From: Candidatus Blautia equi | Lineage (GTDB): Bacteria; Bacillota; Clostridia; Lachnospirales; Lachnospiraceae | Length of the DNA stretch: 8,875 nucleotides | NCBI GenBank assembly: GCA_018064695.1 | Contig: JAGHUU010000228.1 | Coordinates: forward strand, 1 to 8,875 | Reading direction: 5' to 3' | Shown here: positions 1 through 6,338 of the stretch, in pieces | How the letters are laid out: the number at the start of each line of letters is the position of its first letter | Position numbering within the stretch: position 1 is the stretch's first letter | Notes under the pieces: generated by a model | Told to the model about the DNA's origin: nothing | Seen by the model: the letters and a program-made list of their open reading frames with translations, nothing else | The model's database searches: none | Position numbers and translations under genes: made by a program

Positions 1-219
1 CACCGCCTTGGCCACTTTATTGGCCTCTCCGAGCACGAGTACGGCGATGTTTCCTCCGCAAACATGACAGAAGCCAAACCGGGCATGATCTTCTCCATTG
101 AGCCGGGCATCTACGTATCCGGCGACACCGGCGTACGCGTGGAGGACCTGGTCCTGGTAACTGAGGATGGCTGCGAGATCCTGAACCACTTTTCGAAAGA
201 ACTTGAAATACTGATGTGA
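1..219 (+). CDS. M24 family metallopeptidase (Xaa-Pro aminopeptidase type), 3' end only
   Basis: Only the last 72 codons are present, in frame 1 from base 1, ending at TGA 217-219; the 5' part lies outside the window. The fragment shows the conserved end of the pita-bread fold. It has HRLGH (fragment residues 1-5, with the metal-ligand His in the GH), then GLSEHE, PGMIFSIEPGIY with the metal ligand Glu34, and GVRVED with the metal ligand Glu48. In family members these Glu and His residues, with two upstream Asp, hold a dinuclear metal centre that cleaves N-terminal X-Pro bonds of peptides in the cytoplasm. Phe replaces the usual Gly after the GH motif (GHFIG instead of GHGIG), a mild variation. 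The family is clear; aminopeptidase P and prolidase cannot be separated from the C-terminus alone. It is separated from the next gene by 142 bases with its own promoter, so it is probably not in the transport operon. Confidence 0.9.
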   Translation, partial: HRLGHFIGLSEHEYGDVSSANMTEAKPGMIFSIEPGIYVSGDTGVRVEDLVLVTEDGCEILNHFSKELEILM

Positions 220-236
220 GCAGCAGTTTGAAACAG

Positions 237-264
237 TGAGCCAGGTCCCTGTCCCCATGGCTCA
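237..264. repeat. REP-like short imperfect hairpin (TGAGCCA...TGGCTCA)
   Basis: Seven-base inverted arms, TGAGCCA (237-243) and TGGCTCA (258-264), flank a 14-base loop that carries a tandem GTCCC T GTCCC motif. On the reverse strand the loop reads GGGGACAGGGACC. Small hairpins with GGGAC-rich interiors resemble the REP elements mobilised by Y1 (RAYT) transposases in many bacteria; that link is recollection of the motif style and was not checked. It sits 17 bases after the M24 stop codon. It could instead act as a weak transcription end, but no T-run follows directly. Confidence 0.45.
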
Positions 265-278
265 AAACTATTTATCTC

Positions 279-307
279 TTGTGTTTTTTGCTTTGACGTG
301 GTAAAAT
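279..307 (+). promoter_or_regulatory. Probable sigma-A promoter with extended -10 for the transport operon
   Basis: A TAAAAT -10 element (302-307, five of six consensus bases) is preceded directly by TGG (299-301), which fits the TGn extended -10 pattern. A weak -35, TTGTGT (279-284), lies 17 bases upstream. An extended -10 commonly compensates for a poor -35. Transcription would start near 313-315, just before the palindrome at 317-333. An alternative is the better -35 TTGACG (293-298) paired with a poor -10 CATGCT (316-321), which would overlap the palindrome. Either arrangement drives the binding-protein gene. Confidence 0.6.
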
Positions 308-316
308 GCCACTAAC

Positions 317-333
317 ATGCTCTGACAGAGCAT
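317..333. promoter_or_regulatory. Perfect 17-bp palindrome, probable operator in the 5' leader
   Basis: ATGCTCTG-A-CAGAGCAT is a perfect inverted repeat with 8-base arms and one central base. It lies about 10 bases after the predicted -10 and 15 bases before the AGGAGG of the binding-protein gene, the position of a classic repressor operator. In RNA it could fold as a 7-bp stem with a GAC loop, so 5' mRNA stabilisation is an alternative. It is neither a CcpA cre site nor, to my eye, a match to the Bacillus XylR operator. No regulator gene is present in the window. Confidence 0.55.
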
Positions 334-361
334 AATATATCCCGAACAGGAGGAAATTCAA

Positions 362-1516
362 ATGAACAAAATGTTTAAAGTCTTAGCAGCTACTGCTATC
401 TCTGCATCCATGATCGCAACTGCAGTTGTACCTGCATTTGCTGAGGAAGCAAACGACAACTGGAAAGTAGCTATCCTTACCGGTACCGTATCCCAGGGTG
501 AGGAAGAGTTCCGTGCAGCTGAGAAAGCAATCGCTACCTATGGCGAGGAGCACATTGTGACCGCTACCTATCCTGACAACTTCATGTCTGAGATGGAGAC
601 CACCGTTTCCCAGATCGTATCCTTCGCATCTGATCCAGACGTAAAAGCAATCGTTATGTGCCAGGCAGTTCCTGGAGCAAAAGCCGGTTTCGACAAAGTA
701 CGCGAGATGGGACGTGATGACATCCTTATGATCGCAGGTACTCCACAGGAAGATCCAGACGTTATCGCAGCAGCAGCTGACGTAGTTATGTACGCAGATG
801 AGGCAGCACAGGGCGATACCATCATGGAGAAATGTGCTGAGTGGGGCATTGATGTATTTATTCACTACTCCTTCCCACGTCACATGGCTATGGAGCTTAT
901 CGTAGCTCGTCATGAGCTTCTTCAGGCTAACGCTGATGCACTTGGCATCGAGCTGGTAGACGTTACCGCTCCGGACCCAACCGCAGAGGCTGGTCTTTCC
1001 GCTTCCCAGCAGTTCATCCTTGAGGATGTTCCACAGCAGCTCGCTAAATACGAGGGCAAAAAAGTAGCATTCTTCACCACCAACTGTGGTATGCAGCCAT
1101 CTCTTCAGACCGCATGTCTTGACGAGCCAAACGCTTACTATCCACAGCCATGCTGCCCATCCCCATATCATGCATTCCCAGCTACCCTCGGTCTTGAGCT
1201 TGAGATCGGTGGAGATGACGCTGCAGCTCTTGAGCAGATCGCAGCTAAACTTGCTGAGCATGACGCTGTAGGCCGTTTCTCTACCTGGCCTTCTCCAGTT
1301 GCTATGACCATCATCGAGGTTGGTGTTGAGTACGCTAAAGCTTACATCGATGGCGAAGTAACTGAGAAAAACGACGGTGCTAAACTTGCTGAGATGCTGA
1401 ATGACAAAGCAGACGGTGCAAAAGTTGCTAACTATACCGATGCAAAAGGCAACACCATTGACAACTACTACACCATTCTTCTTTCCCCAGTCAGCTTCGA
1501 AGACTATCTGAAATAA
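362..1516 (+). CDS. Secreted ABC substrate-binding protein, DUF3798-like
   Basis: This 384-residue protein has a Sec signal peptide (MNKMFKVLAATAI..., AFA cleavage site near residue 27) and a mature part that begins with the beta-strand pattern of type I periplasmic-binding-protein folds (WKVAILTGTVSQGEEEF, residues 34-50). The sequence style, including TNCGMQPSLQTACLDE and YPQPCCPSPYH (residues 241-270), is what I associate with Pfam DUF3798; I could not run the search. It should bind the substrate outside the cell and deliver it to the two permeases encoded downstream. The start is fixed by AGGAGG at 348-353, eight bases before the ATG. The codon usage is extreme: the gene has no TTA, CTA or TCA codons, so the antisense strand is fully open, which suggests very high expression. 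There is no lipobox cysteine, unusual for a monoderm binding protein. The mature protein has six cysteines (100, 158, 242, 252, 264, 265), including an adjacent pair. The substrate is not readable from the sequence; xylo-oligosaccharide is proposed from the neighbouring GH8 gene. Confidence 0.85.
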   Translation: MNKMFKVLAATAISASMIATAVVPAFAEEANDNWKVAILTGTVSQGEEEFRAAEKAIATYGEEHIVTATYPDNFMSEMETTVSQIVSFASDPDVKAIVMCQAVPGAKAGFDKVREMGRDDILMIAGTPQEDPDVIAAAADVVMYADEAAQGDTIMEKCAEWGIDVFIHYSFPRHMAMELIVARHELLQANADALGIELVDVTAPDPTAEAGLSASQQFILEDVPQQLAKYEGKKVAFFTTNCGMQPSLQTACLDEPNAYYPQPCCPSPYHAFPATLGLELEIGGDDAAALEQIAAKLAEHDAVGRFSTWPSPVAMTIIEVGVEYAKAYIDGEVTEKNDGAKLAEMLNDKADGAKVANYTDAKGNTIDNYYTILLSPVSFEDYLK

Positions 1517-1529
1517 ACTGTAAATTGCG

Positions 1530-1563
1530 CGGCTCACCCAAGACGGTTGGGTGAGCCGTTTTT
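1530..1563 (+). terminator. Intrinsic terminator / attenuator between binding-protein and ATPase genes
   Basis: A 12-bp perfect stem (CGGCTCACCCAA, 1530-1541, pairing with 1547-1558) with loop GACGG is followed by five T residues (1559-1563). It lies 13 bases after the stop codon of the binding-protein gene. No convincing promoter is visible between here and the ATPase start at 1608, so the downstream genes probably depend on read-through. Partial termination here would keep the binding protein in large excess over the membrane components, a common arrangement in ABC import operons. Confidence 0.9.
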
Positions 1564-1607
1564 AGATTCAAAGAAAAGATCAGAGTAGAGTAGTAGGAGA
1601 GGAAAAA

Positions 1608-3215
1608 ATGAGCTCAGAATATGTTCTTGAGATGAAGAACATCACCAAGCGTTACGGCGACAACACCGTACTGAGTGATGTTTCCCTTTCTGTAAAAAAA
1701 GGTGAGATCCATGCACTTCTGGGAGAAAACGGTGCAGGAAAATCCACACTGATGAACACCCTTTTCGGTATGCCTGTCATCCATAACACAGGCGGCTTTG
1801 AAGGAAAGGTCCTGCTGGACGGAGAAGATGCCCACATCATGTCCCCGTTTGACGCCATGCAGAAGGGAATCGGTATGGTACATCAGGAATTCATGCTTCT
1901 TCCGGGATTTACCATTACAGAAAATATTAAATTAAACCGCGAGATCACCAATTCAAACCTGGTCAGCAGGATCCTTGGCAAGAATCTGGAGAGTCTGGAT
2001 ATGGCAGCTATGTCCTCCGACGCCAGAAAAGCGCTGGACAGCGTAGGTATGGGTATTGATCAGTCCACAAAAGTACAGGGACTCCCTGTAGGTTATATGC
2101 AGTTTGTGGAGATCGCGCGAGAGATCGATAAGACCGGAATCAAGCTTCTGGTATTCGATGAGCCTACCGCGGTACTGACAGAGTCTGAGGCTGCACAGCT
2201 CATAAAGGTCATGAAGCAGATCGCAGACAGCGGCATTGCTGTTATCTTCATCACCCATCGTCTGGATGAGGTTATGGCCGCTACCAACAGCATCACCATT
2301 CTCCGTGACGGTAAGCTTGCCGCTACCAGAAAGACCAGCGAGACCAGCATCGTAGAGCTGGCAGAGCTGATGATCGGAAGAAAGGGCGAAGCCGTTGTGG
2401 AAACCGATAAGAGAGAGGTTCCGCACGAGAAGGTAGCACTGAAAGTAAGAAATCTTAAGGTTGATATGCCCGGCGAGCGCGTGCGCGGCATCGACCTTGA
2501 TGTATATGAGGGAGAGATCCTTGGCATTGGCGGTCTGGCAGGCCAGGGAAAACTGGGTATCCCTAACGGTATCATGAGCATGTATGACGTAGCCGGCGAG
2601 GTAGAACTCTTTGGCGAGCCATTAAAGCTTGGTGACACCAAGACCGCACTGGAGGCCGGAATCGCCATGGTTTCCGAGGACAGAAAGGGCGTAGGCCTTC
2701 TTCTGGACCGCTCTATTGAGGACAATATCGTATTCAACGCCATGCAGATCCATGGAGATTACCTCCATAAGATCGGTCCGGTGACCTTGAAAAATGCCAA
2801 AGCCATCCGCGAGGTGGCTCTGAAGATGATCAAAGAGCTGGATATCCGCTGCTTTGGACCGCTTCAGAATTCCGGAACACTCTCCGGCGGCAATCAGCAG
2901 AAGGTCTGCATCGCCAGAGCCCTCTGCATGAATCCTAAATTCCTCTTTGTATCCGAGCCTACCCGTGGTATCGATATCGGTGCGAAAAAACTGGTACTTG
3001 AGACACTGGTGGATCTGAACAGAAAGCAGGGAATGACCGTAGTCATCGTATCCTCCGAGCTTCAGGAGCTTCGAAGTGTATCCGACAGAATCGCCATCGT
3101 ATCCGAGGGCAAGCTGGTAGACATTCTTCCGGCAGATGCCTCCGATGCCGATTTCGGTCTTGCCATGTCCGGCATTAAACCATCAGAACATAAGGATGGA
3201 GGTGCAAACTCATGA
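1608..3215 (+). CDS. Sugar/nucleoside-type ABC importer ATPase with two fused NBDs
   Basis: The 535-residue length is typical of the double ATPases of CUT2 (RbsA-like) and BMP-type importers. NBD1 has Walker A GENGAGKST (39-47), Q-loop VHQE (91-94), a degenerate signature LPVGYMQ (159-165), Walker B LLVFDEP (180-186) and H-loop His217. NBD2 has a modified Walker A, GLAGQGKL (309-316), which keeps Lys315 but has Leu in place of Ser/Thr. Its signature is intact (LSGGNQQ, 425-431). Its Walker B reads FLFVSEPTRGID (445-456), where Ser449 replaces the Asp, and SSEL stands in place of the H-loop. In the head-to-tail dimer, NBD1 Walker A meets the canonical NBD2 signature, while the altered NBD2 site meets the altered NBD1 signature. 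One consensus and one degenerate ATP site is therefore the likely state. The ribosome binding site is AGGAGAGG at 1595-1602. The stop overlaps the next ATG as ATGA, implying translational coupling. Confidence 0.95.
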   Translation: MSSEYVLEMKNITKRYGDNTVLSDVSLSVKKGEIHALLGENGAGKSTLMNTLFGMPVIHNTGGFEGKVLLDGEDAHIMSPFDAMQKGIGMVHQEFMLLPGFTITENIKLNREITNSNLVSRILGKNLESLDMAAMSSDARKALDSVGMGIDQSTKVQGLPVGYMQFVEIAREIDKTGIKLLVFDEPTAVLTESEAAQLIKVMKQIADSGIAVIFITHRLDEVMAATNSITILRDGKLAATRKTSETSIVELAELMIGRKGEAVVETDKREVPHEKVALKVRNLKVDMPGERVRGIDLDVYEGEILGIGGLAGQGKLGIPNGIMSMYDVAGEVELFGEPLKLGDTKTALEAGIAMVSEDRKGVGLLLDRSIEDNIVFNAMQIHGDYLHKIGPVTLKNAKAIREVALKMIKELDIRCFGPLQNSGTLSGGNQQKVCIARALCMNPKFLFVSEPTRGIDIGAKKLVLETLVDLNRKQGMTVVIVSSELQELRSVSDRIAIVSEGKLVDILPADASDADFGLAMSGIKPSEHKDGGANS

Positions 3216-5074
3216 CAAAAAGTAAAACCAGAAAGATTCTTTCCGGAATCCTTCTCATCCTGGCTGTCATCTGTCTGGTTGTGGGCGGTATCAACCTTCC
3301 AAAACAGACCGGCACCGCAGGAGAGGACATCCTGCAGGATCTCCGTGTACAGACCCTCTTAAATGCCACCGGTGACAGTGTGGTAGAGAGCTATGTAGCC
3401 ATCGCAAAGAAAGAAGCCACCGCAAAGGCTAAGGAAGCCGGCGGCGGAATGGCTGAGATCCGTGATGCAGTAGCAAAAGCCGAGGAAGAGACCCGTGAGA
3501 AATATTCCAACGCTGAGACAGACTATTCACAGATCGAGACCAGCGGACTGAAATCCGCCATCACTGTATATATTGATTCCATCAAGGATTATGCAGAAAC
3601 TGAAAAAACTGCCAGAGACGCTTACATTGCCGAGCACTATGACGAGGCTAAAGCTGCTCTGGATGCCAAACACGAGCAGATGCTCGCTGCAGGCGAGGAG
3701 GTCAACGCAGACGAGGAAGTAGTCGTTGATATGTCCGGTTTCGAACCTACCAAAGAGATGGAGGAGAAACAGGCAGCAGCGAAAGAAACCTATAAAGGCG
3801 TAGGTAAAGAAGTACAGGGAATCTTCCCTCTTCTTGACGACGCAGCCCTTGAGACCCTGGAGGGAACTGTAGAGGGTATCCTCTATCAGGCGGGCGATAA
3901 CTTTGCCCTTCAGTATGACCGTTATACAGCTAACGGTGCGAAAAACGTGGCAGGCTCCGCTAAGGTTCTCCGCTATGCAGATGACCTGCTTTTCACCGCC
4001 ATCTTCCTCATTGTACTTGCAGCACTGCTTCTGTACTATGAGCTTCTGGTGGCAAAGCTTGGTATGCCGCGTGTTATTATCGGCGCCTTCTTTGTACTTC
4101 TGTGCTTCATGTGTCTGTGGTATGACCTTTCTCTTTCCACACTCCTCAGCAACACAGTTGTACGTATGGGTATGAATGCCATCATGGTACTGGCCATGGT
4201 TCCGGGTATCCAGTGCGGTATCAGCCTGAACCTGGGTCTTCCAATCGGTCTTGTAGCCGGTCTGATCGGCGGTCTTCTGACCATCGAGCTTGGCATCCCC
4301 GGATGGGGCGGCTTCTTCTTCGCTATTTTAGTAGGCTCTGTGCTGGCAGCGATCTGCGGTTATCTGTATGCGCTGCTCCTGAACAGACTGAAAGGCGATG
4401 AGATGTCCATCACCACTTATGTTGGTTTCTCCATCGTATCCCTTATGTGTATCGCATGGCTGGTGCTTCCATTCAAATCTCTGAAGCTGAGATGGCCGCT
4501 TGGAACCGGTCTTCGTAACACCATCGGTCTGGATAATACAAACTTCAGACATATCTTAAATGATTTCCTGGCTTTCAACATTGGAAGCTTTACCGTGCCT
4601 ACCGGACTTCTTCTGTTCATGGCACTTTCCTGCTGGATCGTATGGCTCTTCTCCAGAAGCAAAACCGGTGAGGCTATGCTGGCAGTTGGAAACAATGCAA
4701 GATTTGCCGAGTCCACCGGTATCAATGTAGATAAGATGCGTATCATCGGTACTGTATTCTCTACCGTACTTGGTGCTATTGGTATTCTGGTATATTCCCA
4801 GAGCTACGGTTTCATGCAGCTCTATACAGCACCTCGTCAGATGGGCTTTGTGGCAGCTTCTGCCATCCTCATCGGTGGTGCATCCACCAGCCGCTGTAAG
4901 ATCAGCCACGTGCTGATCGGTACCTTCCTGTTCCAGGGTGTACTGACTCTTGGTATGCCTGTAGCAAACGTGCTTGTACCTGGTTCCACCATTTCAGAGA
5001 CTCTTCGAATCCTGATCTCCAATGGAATCATTCTGTATGCACTTACAAAGTCAGGAGGTGCTTCTCGTGGATAA
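3212..5074 (+). CDS. ABC importer permease 1 with large N-terminal extracytoplasmic domain
   Basis: At 620 residues this is about twice the usual length of a BPD_transp_2 permease. One transmembrane helix (about residues 9-29) is followed by a hydrophilic region of roughly 225 residues (30-256). That region is rich in Ala, Glu and Lys, with likely coiled-coil stretches (for example 61-110 and 135-195), and should lie outside the membrane. About ten hydrophobic segments follow from residue 258 to 611, forming the permease body. The ATPase-coupling loop is probably AVGNNARFAESTGINVDKMR (491-510), closely matched in permease 2, as is LLNRLKGDEM (389-398). The start is supported by GGAGGTG at 3198-3204 and the four-base ATGA overlap with the ATPase gene. 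This is expected to pair with permease 2 as a heterodimer. The N-terminal domain is not one I recognise; docking of the unanchored binding protein is a guess. Confidence 0.88.
   Translation: MTKSKTRKILSGILLILAVICLVVGGINLPKQTGTAGEDILQDLRVQTLLNATGDSVVESYVAIAKKEATAKAKEAGGGMAEIRDAVAKAEEETREKYSNAETDYSQIETSGLKSAITVYIDSIKDYAETEKTARDAYIAEHYDEAKAALDAKHEQMLAAGEEVNADEEVVVDMSGFEPTKEMEEKQAAAKETYKGVGKEVQGIFPLLDDAALETLEGTVEGILYQAGDNFALQYDRYTANGAKNVAGSAKVLRYADDLLFTAIFLIVLAALLLYYELLVAKLGMPRVIIGAFFVLLCFMCLWYDLSLSTLLSNTVVRMGMNAIMVLAMVPGIQCGISLNLGLPIGLVAGLIGGLLTIELGIPGWGGFFFAILVGSVLAAICGYLYALLLNRLKGDEMSITTYVGFSIVSLMCIAWLVLPFKSLKLRWPLGTGLRNTIGLDNTNFRHILNDFLAFNIGSFTVPTGLLLFMALSCWIVWLFSRSKTGEAMLAVGNNARFAESTGINVDKMRIIGTVFSTVLGAIGILVYSQSYGFMQLYTAPRQMGFVAASAILIGGASTSRCKISHVLIGTFLFQGVLTLGMPVANVLVPGSTISETLRILISNGIILYALTKSGGASRG
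5053..5060 (+). promoter_or_regulatory. Ribosome binding site that decides the GTG start of permease 2
   Basis: AGGAGGTG at 5053-5060 is a near-perfect Shine-Dalgarno sequence and ends six bases before GTG 5067. The in-frame ATG at 5022 lies upstream of it with no comparable site, and would add 15 residues (including Cys and His) ahead of a clean MDNKKNF-type N-terminus. Confidence 0.85.
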
Positions 5075-6308
5075 TAAAAAGAATTTCTCTGAAATTATTC
5101 GAAGCAATGCGGTTACCATCATGTTCGTGGTTCTCTGTATTGTCTGCCTGATCTTCTCCGGTCAGACAGTGCCATACGTTCTCTACGAGCTGTTTGGACG
5201 TATGAGCCGTAATGCATTCATTGTACTGGCACTGATCATCCCGATCATCGCCGGTATGGGTATCAACTTTGCCATCACCATCGGTGCTATGGCTGCACAG
5301 ATCTCCGCTCTGTGGATGATCGAGTGGGGCGTTTCCGGTCTTCCGGGATTCCTTCTGGCACTGGTTATGACTCTTCCGATCGCTGCCATCTTTGGCTTCC
5401 TCATCGGTAATCTGTTAAATAAGATGAAAGGTCAGGAGATGATCGGTGGTCTGATCCTTGGCTATTTTGCAAACGGATTATACCAGCTGCTGTTCCTGTT
5501 CATCTTTGGAAATCTGATCCCGTTAAATGCACCGGGTCTTGTTATCAAAGGCTCCACCGGTGTGGCAAATACCATCGACCTCTCCAACGACCGCGGATTT
5601 AAATATGCGCTGGACGGTATCTGGAAGGTGCCTTTTGGAACCGCATTATATGTGGTATGCGGAGCATTTGCTCTTTATACCATCCTTATGCTGGTTATGA
5701 AGAAGCTGGATGCAAAGAAAGCCGGCATCCGCATTGCCATCGCAGCTGTTCTGGTAGTACTCTACCAGATCCCATTTGTGGCAAGCCTGTTTGCTATGGT
5801 CAACGTGCCTATGGTTACTTTTATGGTCATCGGCCTTCTCTGCGTATTTAATAACGCTATTATGAAGACCAGACTCGGTCAGCAGTTCCGTGCAGTAGGT
5901 CAGAACCGTACTGTGGCAAATGCTTCCGGTATCAATGTGGATAAGGTTCGTGTGATCGCCATTGTGATCTCCACTGTACTGGCCGGATGGGGACAGCTCA
6001 TCTTTGTTCAGAACATGGGATCCTTCCAGACTTATGGTGCTCATGAGCAGGTAGGTCTTTACGCAGGTGCTGCCATCCTTGTAGGTGGTGCTTCCATTAA
6101 GAAGGCTAACAACAGCCAGGCTATTCTTGGATGTATCCTGTTCCACCTTCTCTTCATCGTGGCTCCATCCGCAGGAAAGAACCTCTTTGGCGATGCTGCC
6201 ATTGGTGAGTATTTCCGTGTATTCATTTCCTACGGCGTTATTGCTCTTGCACTGGTTATGTATGCATGGAACGATGTTCGTAAGAAATCCAATCTGGATG
6301 AGCTTTAA
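5067..6308 (+). CDS. ABC importer permease 2 (BPD_transp_2 family)
   Basis: Starting at GTG 5067 this gives 413 residues and an 8-base overlap with permease 1, which implies coupled translation. Roughly nine or ten hydrophobic segments are visible, the first at about residues 15-31, with further ones near 50-70, 94-114, 125-150, 193-211, 222-242, 247-263, 294-314, 328-345, 352-368 and 385-401; helix borders are by eye. The cytoplasmic coupling region AVGQNRTVANASGINVDKVR (276-295) mirrors the equivalent stretch in permease 1, and LLNKMKGQEM (116-125) mirrors its LLNRLKGDEM. The two proteins are therefore diverged paralogues that likely form the heterodimeric channel used by the double ATPase. 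The protein lacks the large N-terminal insert of its partner. Confidence 0.9.
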   Translation: MDNKKNFSEIIRSNAVTIMFVVLCIVCLIFSGQTVPYVLYELFGRMSRNAFIVLALIIPIIAGMGINFAITIGAMAAQISALWMIEWGVSGLPGFLLALVMTLPIAAIFGFLIGNLLNKMKGQEMIGGLILGYFANGLYQLLFLFIFGNLIPLNAPGLVIKGSTGVANTIDLSNDRGFKYALDGIWKVPFGTALYVVCGAFALYTILMLVMKKLDAKKAGIRIAIAAVLVVLYQIPFVASLFAMVNVPMVTFMVIGLLCVFNNAIMKTRLGQQFRAVGQNRTVANASGINVDKVRVIAIVISTVLAGWGQLIFVQNMGSFQTYGAHEQVGLYAGAAILVGGASIKKANNSQAILGCILFHLLFIVAPSAGKNLFGDAAIGEYFRVFISYGVIALALVMYAWNDVRKKSNLDEL

Positions 6309-6338
6309 TTTCCACAGGAAACAGAGGAATTATATACT

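Noticed and set aside
302..336. CATAAT (331-336) as a -10 element for the binding-protein gene
   Set aside because: It overlaps the palindrome end and has no -35 at a usable distance: TTGACG at 293-298 would need a 32-base spacer.
383..1537. A 384-codon open frame on the minus strand across the binding-protein gene
   Set aside because: It is codon-aligned with the sense gene, so minus-strand stops could come only from sense TTA, CTA or TCA codons, which the biased gene lacks. Its translation is Cys/Ser-rich with no family resemblance.
1531..1557. Shared GGCTCA/TGAGCC hexamer between the terminator stem and the REP-like hairpin at 237-264
   Set aside because: Similarity is limited to six bases; stem length, loop and T-run differ, so a common origin cannot be supported.
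5022..5066. Upstream ATG extension of permease 2 by 15 codons
   Set aside because: The strong Shine-Dalgarno AGGAGGTG (5053-5060) lies inside the extension and points to GTG 5067; no comparable site precedes 5022.
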